The position numbers and the translations under genes were made by a program. Positions 18,144 through 25,872 of a stretch of 64,000 bases of DNA are shown here, in pieces. Origin of the DNA: G965207335 sp965222825 (GTDB taxonomy: Bacteria; Pseudomonadota; Gammaproteobacteria; PS1; Pseudothioglobaceae); contig OZ244964.1 of assembly GCA_965222825.1 (NCBI GenBank), forward strand, positions 682,001 through 746,000, written 5' to 3'. The number at the start of each line of letters is the position of its first letter. The first letter of the stretch is position 1. Under the pieces are notes generated by a model, which worked only from the letters and a program-made list of their open reading frames with translations, was not told where the DNA came from and made no database searches.

Positions 18144-19196
18144 ATGAATAAACTTAAAAAAATCTTACATACTTTATTTGCTGATAAAAATCTTGCACAA
18201 TTACACAATATTGCACTACCAAGAAAATTATATGTATTAGACATCGGTGCTAGAAACGGTTTAGGATGGCCATGGAGTGGTGCAAAAAATAATGCTATAA
18301 ATAGTATTTTAGTTGAGCCAGACCCAATAGAAGCAGAAAAACTAGTAAAACAAAATAAAGGCATTATCCTACCTTATGCTTTATGGAATAAAGAAACAAC
18401 ATTAAACTTAAATATTAATAATTCCCCAGGAACATCATCTGTATTTGACGCAAATATAAATTTTTTGTCTCAATTTGCAGATAGCAAGAGATTTAATGTA
18501 GGACATAAAATAAAAATTAATACTAAAACTATTGATATCTTGGCTAATAATAATGAGTTAACTAATATAGACTTTGTAAAAATTGATGTTCAAGGAGCAG
18601 AACTTGATATTTTAAAAGGCGGGGTTAATTATTTAAAAAATAACTTAGTAGGATTAGAATCAGAGGTTGAATTTTCGCCAATGTATAAAAATCAACCATT
18701 GTTTAGCGAATTAGAAATATTTGTGCGTAAAGAGTTAGGTTTAGAATTATGGGATATTAGAAAAACTTACTGGAAATATAAGCAAAAACAATACAAAAAT
18801 CCTACAAAGGGTAGACTAATTTTTGGCGATGCTCTATTTTTAAGACCTATATCTACACTTGATGCTTGGTTGTCAAATATGGATAAAAATATGGCTAAAG
18901 AAAAATTAGTTATGCTTATTATTACAACTATTGCCTATGGATATTTAGATTATACTGATACACTATTAAATGCTTCATTTAGTAATAGTTACCTAAGAGA
19001 TGATGATAAAAAAATATTTAAACAAAATATAAATAAATTACACAAAGGTTTTTATCCTTTCAAATACGGTAACTCTTTGTTATACCAACCGCTAAATATA
19101 TTAGCAAACTGCTTTAAGCCTACCCATCAAGGTTGGGCAAGTAATGATGGTAGTCAACATCTAGGTTCTAGGAAAAAAGGGTTTTTTTGGTTTTAA
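18144..19196 (+). CDS. FkbM-family methyltransferase, with C-terminal extension
   Basis: 350 residues. The SAM-binding motif I is LDIGARNG (32-39), and the FkbM core follows: VEPDP, the KIDVQGAELDILKG signature, and ESEVEFSPMYKNQPLF. FkbM enzymes O-methylate sugars or other small hydroxyl groups. The last 130 residues form an extra domain without an obvious motif. With the flippase and the second FkbM gene, a role in methylating a surface glycan is likely. The gene ends 1 base before the next start. Confidence 0.85.
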   Translation: MNKLKKILHTLFADKNLAQLHNIALPRKLYVLDIGARNGLGWPWSGAKNNAINSILVEPDPIEAEKLVKQNKGIILPYALWNKETTLNLNINNSPGTSSVFDANINFLSQFADSKRFNVGHKIKINTKTIDILANNNELTNIDFVKIDVQGAELDILKGGVNYLKNNLVGLESEVEFSPMYKNQPLFSELEIFVRKELGLELWDIRKTYWKYKQKQYKNPTKGRLIFGDALFLRPISTLDAWLSNMDKNMAKEKLVMLIITTIAYGYLDYTDTLLNASFSNSYLRDDDKKIFKQNINKLHKGFYPFKYGNSLLYQPLNILANCFKPTHQGWASNDGSQHLGSRKKGFFWF

Positions 19197-19197
19197 T

Positions 19198-19992
19198 ATG
19201 AATATATTACAAAAAATATCAGCTGTTTTTATTAATCGTTTTGGTGTTATACATCAAAAAATAATTAATATATTATTGCAAAATAAAAAAACTATTACTT
19301 ATAAACAACAAATTATGGAATTTTTTACTCCGAATGCACTGTGTAAATATAGGGTAAAAACTTTTGCAACTAAAGAGCCTAATACCCTAAATTGGATTGA
19401 ATCTTTTGCAGAAAACACTGTTTTTTGGGATATAGGTGCTAATATTGGACTATACTCTATTTACGCGACTAAGGCTCGTAGTTGTAAGGTTTTTGCTTTT
19501 GAGCCATCAGTTTTTAACTTAGAGTTTTTGGCAAAAAATATCCATACAAACAAATTACAAGAAAAAATTACAATTTTCCCTATAGCACTTAGTAATAAAA
19601 TTGCTTTAAATTTATTTAAAATGAATCATCCAGTTTGGGGCGGTGCTTTATCATCTTTTGCTGAAGATTTTGACCAGCATGGTAGTGCTTTTAAAACCAC
19701 ATTTACATATGCTATACCAGGTTTAACAGGTGATGAAGTAGTAAAATTGTTTAATATACCTACACCTAACTATTTAAAAATAGATGTAGATGGCATTGAG
19801 CATTTAATTTTAGCAGGCAGTGCAAGTATTTTAAAAACTGTTACTAGCGTATTGGTTGAAATCAATGAAGATTTTTTAGAACAAAGTGAAAAATCTAAAA
19901 AATATCTATCAAACGCAGGGCTAGTATTGCTAGAAAAATATGCTTTGTTAGAAGATAGCAATCAATATAATCAACTTTGGGTTAGAAAATAA
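19198..19992 (+). CDS. FkbM-family methyltransferase
   Basis: 264 residues, the usual single-domain size. Motif I FWDIGANIGLYSIYA is at 76-90, followed by FAFEPSVFNLEFL and the FkbM signature LKIDVDGIEHLILAG, then LVEINEDF. It probably O-methylates a glycan residue, but the acceptor is unknown. It sits one base after the first FkbM gene, and its stop overlaps the next ATG (TAATG), so the three genes are one operon. Confidence 0.87.
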   Translation: MNILQKISAVFINRFGVIHQKIINILLQNKKTITYKQQIMEFFTPNALCKYRVKTFATKEPNTLNWIESFAENTVFWDIGANIGLYSIYATKARSCKVFAFEPSVFNLEFLAKNIHTNKLQEKITIFPIALSNKIALNLFKMNHPVWGGALSSFAEDFDQHGSAFKTTFTYAIPGLTGDEVVKLFNIPTPNYLKIDVDGIEHLILAGSASILKTVTSVLVEINEDFLEQSEKSKKYLSNAGLVLLEKYALLEDSNQYNQLWVRK

Positions 19993-20774
19993 TGTCCTAT
20001 TATCCTATCTTACAAGCACCACACTGCACAGGGCAAACTACACTTTATAATTTTGCTCCAAATAATTGGGAGTCCAGCAATAAATTAGCAAAAAATATCT
20101 CATTGACTTATTTAAAAAATAACCTATGGCATAGCGAATACTTGGACACCATACAATACGGTAACGCTAAAACAATTACTACACAAGATATTACCCAAAT
20201 ATCGCAAGGTGCTCTAGCATTATTATCATTAAGTGCAACTAAACTACCTAAAACAAGCAAACAATTGCCACAGTTATCAATAGCAAAAACTATTGCTCCT
20301 GCTTGGCGTTCAACGCTATGCTTAGATAGCGGGTTTACCAAAACTAGTTATCAAGGTGAAATAGACCCATTTCCTCCTAAGGCATCACTACTAACATTTT
20401 CACCATTTTTACAATTTGGAAAAGATATAGAGAGTTATGTTTTACTACTTAATATAGAAAAAAAGGCAAGTAGTAGAAAGGCTGAGGTTAAAATTTACGA
20501 TGCAAATACTAAGATTTTAAAAAACACCCAAACTGCTAGTAGTAATAATATTAGTGTTATATCTTTGGATGGTCTTGGTTTTGATGAGTATAGCTTACCT
20601 GTGGTTGTTTGCAAAACCATGGCAGCCATTCCCTTATACTTCTCTTGTGCTAATAAGGGTGAGTTTCTAAGTTTAGAACATACTCATCCACCTGCTTCCT
20701 CGGTGGTGCATGGTAATCGCTTCGGAGTGCAAAAGCACTTAAAAACACAATGGTTTTCACAATTACAAGTATAA
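19992..20774 (+). CDS. Unknown protein of the FkbM/glycan island, paralogue of the next gene
   Basis: 260 residues, soluble, with no signal peptide and many short beta-like stretches. I do not recognise a named family. Striking segments are TSYQGEIDPFP, the hydrophobic SLLTFSPFLQFG, and a C-terminal EHTHPPASSVVHGNRFG followed by KHLKTQWF. The SVVHGN element recurs as SFVHGN in the next gene, so the two are distant paralogues. The position in the operon suggests a role in glycan modification or recognition, which is inference only. Confidence 0.75.
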   Translation: MSYYPILQAPHCTGQTTLYNFAPNNWESSNKLAKNISLTYLKNNLWHSEYLDTIQYGNAKTITTQDITQISQGALALLSLSATKLPKTSKQLPQLSIAKTIAPAWRSTLCLDSGFTKTSYQGEIDPFPPKASLLTFSPFLQFGKDIESYVLLLNIEKKASSRKAEVKIYDANTKILKNTQTASSNNISVISLDGLGFDEYSLPVVVCKTMAAIPLYFSCANKGEFLSLEHTHPPASSVVHGNRFGVQKHLKTQWFSQLQV

Positions 20775-20802
20775 AAAATCCTTTCATATTATAAAGTTTT
20801 TA

Positions 20803-21609
20803 ATGAATAATCTAGCACAAAAAATTAAAAAGGCGCCTTGGGTTATTAAACAGCCATTAACAAAAGTGCCAAGTTATAATAAAGCTAAAATTAGCGATTT
20901 ATTTATTTGGAGATACGATAATAATTGGCAAACATTCTTTGAACTACTAGATATTGCTAGTCTTTTTGGTGATAGTAGCAAGCATAAAGTGGATATTATA
21001 TTTTTTAATAATCATGGTAAACAAATACACAAACAACAATTTAAACTAAACGCTAATAAACGCAATGTGCTTGATATATCCAGCATACTAACAAGTATAA
21101 AAGATATTAAAACTATGGGTAATTTTGGTTTATTTTGTATTTTTCATAATAAAACACCAGATATTATTACTAAACTTGGTTCTTTTATTACTGAACGAGG
21201 CTATATTAGTTATCAATACAAAAATGCTGCTCTTCGCTCTTTTGTGCATGGTAATTTTGATGCTATAAGTAATACAAATAATAATATAAATTTAGAATTA
21301 CTAAGTGGTAATAGTTTTTTAGTGCGAAAATACAACCTACAATATCTATTATTGCCAAATATAAATTATGAAATAGCATTTGTTAACACTAGCTCAAAAA
21401 ATAAAAAAATAACCATTAACATAATATCATTAAATAATCAAAAAACCATAAAAACAAAAGGAATTACTATCGCACCAAGGGCAAGTTTTATATTTGTTAG
21501 CGGACAAATAACAACTAATTGTAGGCTTGTTATTAAAAGTAAAATTATTATGGCACGCCCGGTAATATTTTGTTTTAATAACGATAAGATGGATGTTTTT
21601 CATGGATAA
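20803..21609 (+). CDS. Unknown protein of the FkbM/glycan island, paralogue of the previous gene
   Basis: 268 residues, soluble, Asn/Lys-rich, with alternating hydrophobic residues that suggest beta-sandwich folding. Shared with the previous protein: an N-terminal block ending in a strand-rich repeat, then ISYQYKN-AALRSFVHGNFD. No catalytic motif is visible. It is the last gene of the operon and faces the convergent precursor-peptide unit. Confidence 0.75.
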   Translation: MNNLAQKIKKAPWVIKQPLTKVPSYNKAKISDLFIWRYDNNWQTFFELLDIASLFGDSSKHKVDIIFFNNHGKQIHKQQFKLNANKRNVLDISSILTSIKDIKTMGNFGLFCIFHNKTPDIITKLGSFITERGYISYQYKNAALRSFVHGNFDAISNTNNNINLELLSGNSFLVRKYNLQYLLLPNINYEIAFVNTSSKNKKITINIISLNNQKTIKTKGITIAPRASFIFVSGQITTNCRLVIKSKIIMARPVIFCFNNDKMDVFHG

Positions 21610-21636
21610 TAATACTATTTATACATTTTTAATGTA

Positions 21637-21684
21637 AAAAACACATTTAATAAAAAGTATATTACTCTAAGATTGTGCTACGCA
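21637..21684. repeat. Degenerate dispersed intergenic repeat, copy 2
   Basis: 21637-21665 matches 1049-1077 at 27 of 29 bases (core ATTTAATAAAAAGTAT). It is followed by the partial palindrome GTGCTACGCAC (21676-21686), whose CTACGCA core recurs at 40604-40610 and, inverted, at 991-997. Non-coding; the rest of 21610-21770 shows nothing else. Confidence 0.45.
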
Positions 21685-21770
21685 CACAGTCCTAAGAAAC
21701 AATGCTTGTGCATATAGATTCTTCGTGCTTTTGTCTAATGCAGTGGTCTTAAATGGATTATATTTAGGCT

Positions 21771-21808
21771 AAAAAAAAGCAAGACTATCCAAAGATAATC
21801 TTGCTTTT
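21771..21808 (-). terminator. Strong Rho-independent terminator of the precursor-peptide unit
   Basis: On the minus strand the stem is GCAAGATTATC with loop TTTG and GATAGTCTTGC (one G-U pair), followed by eight T. It closes the two-gene precursor transcript about 20 bases after the second stop codon, so no maturation gene is co-transcribed downstream. The stem may also stop the convergent plus-strand transcript. Confidence 0.88.
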
Positions 21809-21827
21809 AGTTTTAACAGTGATACTG

Positions 21828-22169
21828 TTAAGCTCCAGTATCTCCACCAGCAGCTGTTGAGGGTAGAGGTCCAGTTATGATAATAGCACTACTTGCTGTG
21901 CTAGCTGAGCCAGCTGTTGAACTAATACTACCAACACAAAAAGCAGTTCCTACACTTAAAGTGCTTCCAGCAGCATCTACATTAGTTAAATCACTCTCAG
22001 AAAGCTCACTGCTTGGTATAACTACATATATAGTATCCTTAGTGTTTTTAGTAACATTAACATCATAATTTGAGTTCTTAAAGTATTCACCAGAGTTTTT
22101 AAGCAACATTTTACGAAAATCTTTATCGTATAGTTTTGCTCTAATTTCATTTTGTTCTTTTATATTCAT
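21828..22169 (-). CDS. NHLP-leader RiPP precursor peptide 2
   Basis: 113 residues with an AAGGAG ribosome site. Residues 1-68 look like a nitrile-hydratase-like leader (NHLP): YDKDFRKMLLKNSGEYF, then NTKDTIYVVIPSSELSESDL and the cleavage-type motif LTNVDAAG (61-68). The remaining 45 residues are the core: Ser/Thr/Ala/Gly-rich, a single Cys (C78), no charged residue until D110, and TASSAIIITG in the middle. Such cores are substrates for lanthipeptide synthases or other post-translational enzymes, with export through a peptidase-containing ABC transporter. None of these genes is in the window. It is a paralogue of the upstream gene. Confidence 0.85.
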   Translation of the reverse strand: MNIKEQNEIRAKLYDKDFRKMLLKNSGEYFKNSNYDVNVTKNTKDTIYVVIPSSELSESDLTNVDAAGSTLSVGTAFCVGSISSTAGSASTASSAIIITGPLPSTAAGGDTGA

Positions 22170-22195
22170 TATATTTTCTCCTTAATTTTAATAAA

Positions 22196-22540
22196 TTAGT
22201 ATTGAGTCAAATCAACTGTTTGACCACCAATATTTGCTACTAATGCTGTGCTAGCTGTTCCTACTGTTGATGCACTTGTGCAAACGGTGCCTATAGTGCC
22301 AGCTGAACCTAATGTAAAGGCACCAGCAGCAGATACATTAGCTAAGTCTTGTGCACGCAAATTAAGACTATTAGGAAATGTAATATACGCAATTTCTTTA
22401 GTATTTCTAACAACTTTATACTCTACAGATGTGTCTTCATAACCTAAATCAGTAGCATATTTGTTGCTATCTTGTGTGATTTTCTTACGAAAATCTTTAT
22501 CTTTTATCAAACTTACAACTTCATTTACATCTTTCATCAT
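22196..22540 (-). CDS. NHLP-leader RiPP precursor peptide 1
   Basis: 114 residues, with AGGAGA just before ATGATG (either Met may start). The leader shares IKDKDFRKKI, VVRNTKEIAYITFPNS and the motif LANVSAAG (66-73) with precursor 2. The 41-residue core is different: SAGTIGTVCTSASTVGTAST, one Cys (C87), many Thr and Ser, no charge until D110. Conserved leader with diverged core is the hallmark of RiPP precursor families. First gene of the unit, 26 bases before precursor 2. The ring chemistry and product are unknown. Confidence 0.85.
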   Translation of the reverse strand: MMKDVNEVVSLIKDKDFRKKITQDSNKYATDLGYEDTSVEYKVVRNTKEIAYITFPNSLNLRAQDLANVSAAGAFTLGSAGTIGTVCTSASTVGTASTALVANIGGQTVDLTQY

Positions 22541-22663
22541 TTTTCTCCTATTTTATTATAAAAAGTCTCCACTAAGTAAAAACAGAAAACTTATCGCTAA
22601 CTACTTATGAAACAGATAATACTAGTTTAATTATTGTAAGTAAAGACATTTTGTATTACCTAA

Positions 22664-22701
22664 TATATACCATCAGTGTTACACAGTAAAAATAAAGTCA
22701 A
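22664..22701 (-). promoter_or_regulatory. Candidate promoter/operator region of the precursor peptides
   Basis: On the minus strand there are a TTGACT box (22701-22696), an imperfect palindrome CTGTGTaACACTG between about 22674 and 22686, and TGGTATATAT (about 22672-22663). The distance between TTGACT and TATATA is too long for a standard promoter, so either the extended -10 is used alone or the palindrome is an operator upstream of it. The rest of the 206-base gap shows nothing else. Confidence 0.35.
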
Positions 22702-22747
22702 TCACCAATTTTGTTATTATGTCTATTATTTTTACTAATAGTTATAT

Positions 22748-24079
22748 TTAACGCATAGTAACTAGCTCTTCAGCACTACTAGGGTGAATAGCTAGCGTGT
22801 TATCAAATTGTGTTTTAGTAGCACCCATTTTAATAGCAACAGTAAATCCTTGTAGCATTTCATCAGCACCATGACCTATAATATGACAGCCAATTATTTG
22901 TTCATCTTTATTTACACATACTAATTTCATAGCAGTAGTAGTTTTACTATCAATTAAAGAATCAGCCATAGGGGTAAAATTTGTAGTATAAACTTTAACA
23001 TTGCTAAACTTATCTCTAGCTTGTGCTTCTGTTAAACCAACAGTAGCAATGGGTGGGTGTGAAAATACTACAGTAGGAATATTACTATAATCAAGTTTGC
23101 TATTTGTTTGATTATTAAATAATCTATTGGCTAATTTTCTAGCTGAGGCTATAGCAACAGGCGTTAGTGGTATTTTACCTGTTACATCACCTAGGGCATA
23201 AATATTATCAATATTAGTTTCTTGATAATCATTAACAACAATAAAACCTTTTTCATTGGTATAAATTTTAACTTTATCTAGGTTTAAGTTTTTAGTTTTT
23301 GCTATCCTACCTACTGCTAAAATAATTTTATCAAAACCATAAAATTCACCTTTATTAGTGTTAATAGTTAAAGTCTTGCTAATGCTATTTATTGCTATAT
23401 TAGTATTAATCTTAATATTATGGTTAATCATATCTTTACTAAGTGTTGCTATTAGTATTTCATCAAAACCATATAAAATATTATCTTTAATTTCAAATAA
23501 AGATACTTCACTGCCTAAAGAGTTTAAAACCCCTGCTATTTCAACACCTATATAGCCAGAACCTACTATTGCTACTTTTTTAGGTAATTGTTTTAGTTTA
23601 AAAAAATCATCAGAAGTTATGCCATATTTAGCACCTTTTATATTTGGTATTATTGGCTCGCTACCAGTAGCTATAACAATATTATCAGCAGTGTAAATAT
23701 TATTATTAACAGTAATAGTATTTTTATCAATAAAACTAGCAAAACCAGTAATATATTCTATTTTTAAATTTTTTAAATGCTTTTTATACCAAGAGTTAAT
23801 ACCTGATATATAATTATTCATATTTGTTATTAGTTTATCCCAATCTAAGCTATTATTATTAGTATCAAAGCCAAAACCAGATGCATTATTAATAGCATTA
23901 GCAGTATTAGCTGCAAACCACATTACTTTTTTAGGCACACAGCCAGCATTAACACAGGTGCCACCTATTTTTTTATCCTCAATTATTGCACATTTTTTGC
24001 CGTATTCTACTGCTCTTTCAGCAATAGATAAACCACCGCTACCAGCACCAATTACCAATAAATCAAAATGATTATTCAT
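22748..24079 (-). CDS. gor: Glutathione-disulfide reductase
   Basis: FAD-dependent reductase that keeps glutathione reduced with NADPH. 443 residues. Motifs in order are GAGSGGLS (FAD), the redox pair C42-x4-C47 in GGTCVNAGCVPKK, the NAD(P) site VGSGYIGVEIAG, the second FAD motif NIYALGDVTG, and the C-terminal catalytic His-Glu pair in AIHPSSAEELVTMR (H432, E437), whose sequence is specific for glutathione reductase. Its start overlaps the hydrolase stop by 4 bases. Confidence 0.93.
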   Translation of the reverse strand: MNNHFDLLVIGAGSGGLSIAERAVEYGKKCAIIEDKKIGGTCVNAGCVPKKVMWFAANTANAINNASGFGFDTNNNSLDWDKLITNMNNYISGINSWYKKHLKNLKIEYITGFASFIDKNTITVNNNIYTADNIVIATGSEPIIPNIKGAKYGITSDDFFKLKQLPKKVAIVGSGYIGVEIAGVLNSLGSEVSLFEIKDNILYGFDEILIATLSKDMINHNIKINTNIAINSISKTLTINTNKGEFYGFDKIILAVGRIAKTKNLNLDKVKIYTNEKGFIVVNDYQETNIDNIYALGDVTGKIPLTPVAIASARKLANRLFNNQTNSKLDYSNIPTVVFSHPPIATVGLTEAQARDKFSNVKVYTTNFTPMADSLIDSKTTTAMKLVCVNKDEQIIGCHIIGHGADEMLQGFTVAIKMGATKTQFDNTLAIHPSSAEELVTMR

Positions 24080-24948
24080 AGTTTTAAGTTTTTTCGTATA
24101 AATTTAGCAGTTCTAACTATTGCATCTTTAGCTGCTAAATCATCGGCTAAAGTCCTAACATTAAGTGGTCTAAAATCAAAACCTCTACCTACACCTGGGT
24201 AAATAATTAATTGTGGCTTTCTACCCTTTTCTTTTAAACTGCTTATGCCTGTTAAAATACTTCTGGCTCTTTGGTATTGCTCATGCTCGCCAAAAAATAT
24301 TAGCACTGGCACTCTTAGTTCATCAACCTCAGGTGCGTATTGATAAATTTGCATAGGCTCTGGTGCATTTGGGTCTTGCCAATGTGGATAACTAGACACA
24401 TAACACGCTACTTTATTTTGTTTTTTATGAGTAGTTATTGCTTTTAAGGTGTAATAACCGCCCCTAGTATGTGATACTGTGCAAATTTTATTGCCAATAA
24501 TATCATCTCTAGCTAATAAAACATCAATAGCCTTTGCAGTATCTAGTTCTAAATTATAATCATGCTTTATAGGTAAGTTTGCAACAAAATGGCTATTGTA
24601 TAAATCTGGTGCTAATACCACAAAACCCCTAGCAGCTAGTCTTTTTGCCATAGGTAGCACTAACTCATCTAAACCCCGTCTGCCGTGTTGAAATAATACT
24701 GGATAAAATTTGCCTTTAATTTTAGGCCTTAGGACAACAGCAGTAATATCTTCATTGTCGCTTTTATAAGTTATTTGCTCAGTTACTACTTGATAATTGT
24801 TTGGGGTATCTAATATACCATCTTCCAACCAGTTATAATCAAGCCATAATTTTTCCTTATCCTGTGGGTATTCTATTTTTACCCACGACTGATGGGAGGC
24901 AAAGGCTTGATATGAGAAAAATATTAGTATGTATAAAAATTTAGTCAT
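24076..24948 (-). CDS. Exported alpha/beta hydrolase of the dienelactone hydrolase type, Thr at nucleophile position
   Basis: 290 residues with a clear signal peptide (hydrophobic FLYILIFFSYQAFA, cleavage near residue 18), so probably periplasmic. Alpha/beta-hydrolase landmarks are the oxyanion-loop region PVLFQHGRRGLDE, GFVVLAPDLYNS, the nucleophile elbow SHTRGG (159-164), then an acid and a late His region. The residue at the nucleophile place is Thr161 rather than Ser or Cys, and the first Gly of the elbow is Ser. Substrate unknown. Coupled to gor by a 4-base overlap. Confidence 0.8.
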   Translation of the reverse strand: MTKFLYILIFFSYQAFASHQSWVKIEYPQDKEKLWLDYNWLEDGILDTPNNYQVVTEQITYKSDNEDITAVVLRPKIKGKFYPVLFQHGRRGLDELVLPMAKRLAARGFVVLAPDLYNSHFVANLPIKHDYNLELDTAKAIDVLLARDDIIGNKICTVSHTRGGYYTLKAITTHKKQNKVACYVSSYPHWQDPNAPEPMQIYQYAPEVDELRVPVLIFFGEHEQYQRARSILTGISSLKEKGRKPQLIIYPGVGRGFDFRPLNVRTLADDLAAKDAIVRTAKFIRKNLKL

Positions 24949-25056
24949 TTTTTATATTGACTATGAATTTTGAGATTATTGCATTACAAATAGTAATAGC
25001 AAATATACTACAAATGCTAAATAATCCTATTTTTTGTGGATATTATAGTTGATTTA

Positions 25057-25788
25057 TTAACTTTTAAGAATAATTTTATTCATTTCTTTGATATTGGATA
25101 TAGAAATACTTTTAGGGCATACTGCCTCGCAATATCTGTGGTTGCTACACACTCCAAACCCTTCTGTTGCCATAGTATTTAACATACTTTTGGCTCTTAT
25201 CTTACTTTCTATCTTGCCTTGAGGTAGTTTGTGTAAATGGGTTATTTTTGCGGATACAAATAGAGTTGCTGAGGTATTAGGACAAACCGCAACACAGGCA
25301 CCACAACCAATACAAGTTGCAGAATTAAAAGCCTCATCAGCATCTTGTTTATTTACCAGTTCGGCATTAGCATCAGGAGCTGAGCCAGTATGCACAGATA
25401 CAAATCCACCTGATTGGATAATACTATCAAACCCACTTCTATCAACAACTAAGTCTTTTACAACGGGGAATGCCTTAGCACGAAAAGGCTCTATCCACAG
25501 TTCTTCTTGTCCTTCATATTCACGCATATATAATTGACAAGTGGTAGTTCTTAATTTTTTACCATGTGGGTAACCATTTATTACCAAAGAACAAGAGCCA
25601 CAAATACCCTCACGGCAATCGTGGTCAAATGCTATGCAGTCTTTGCTATCTGCTATTAATTGCTCATTAAGGGAGTCAAGCATTTCTAAGAACGAAGTAT
25701 CCTTACTTATATTTTCTATCTCATAAGCTACAAAACTACCCGTGCTAATCCCATTATCTTGTCGCCAAATATGTAATGTGAAGTCCAT
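25057..25788 (-). CDS. sdhB: Succinate dehydrogenase/fumarate reductase iron-sulfur subunit, type B
   Basis: Carries electrons from the flavin subunit to the quinone site. 243 residues. The [2Fe-2S] cysteines are C58, C63, C66 and C84 (DCREGICGSC...TTTC). The C-terminal ferredoxin domain holds CIGCGACVAVCP and CSNHRYCEAVCP for the [4Fe-4S] and [3Fe-4S] clusters. The spacing and the PHGKKLRTTTC loop are those of type-B enzymes (Bacteroidetes, Campylobacterota), not the E. coli type. Last gene of the operon. Confidence 0.92.
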   Translation of the reverse strand: MDFTLHIWRQDNGISTGSFVAYEIENISKDTSFLEMLDSLNEQLIADSKDCIAFDHDCREGICGSCSLVINGYPHGKKLRTTTCQLYMREYEGQEELWIEPFRAKAFPVVKDLVVDRSGFDSIIQSGGFVSVHTGSAPDANAELVNKQDADEAFNSATCIGCGACVAVCPNTSATLFVSAKITHLHKLPQGKIESKIRAKSMLNTMATEGFGVCSNHRYCEAVCPKSISISNIKEMNKIILKS

Positions 25789-25872
25789 TATTTAATAGTT
25801 AATTAAAAATCTAATTCAAAAATATATTTTAAGTAGGGTTGTGTAATATTTATTATCATTTAATTACCTCTT

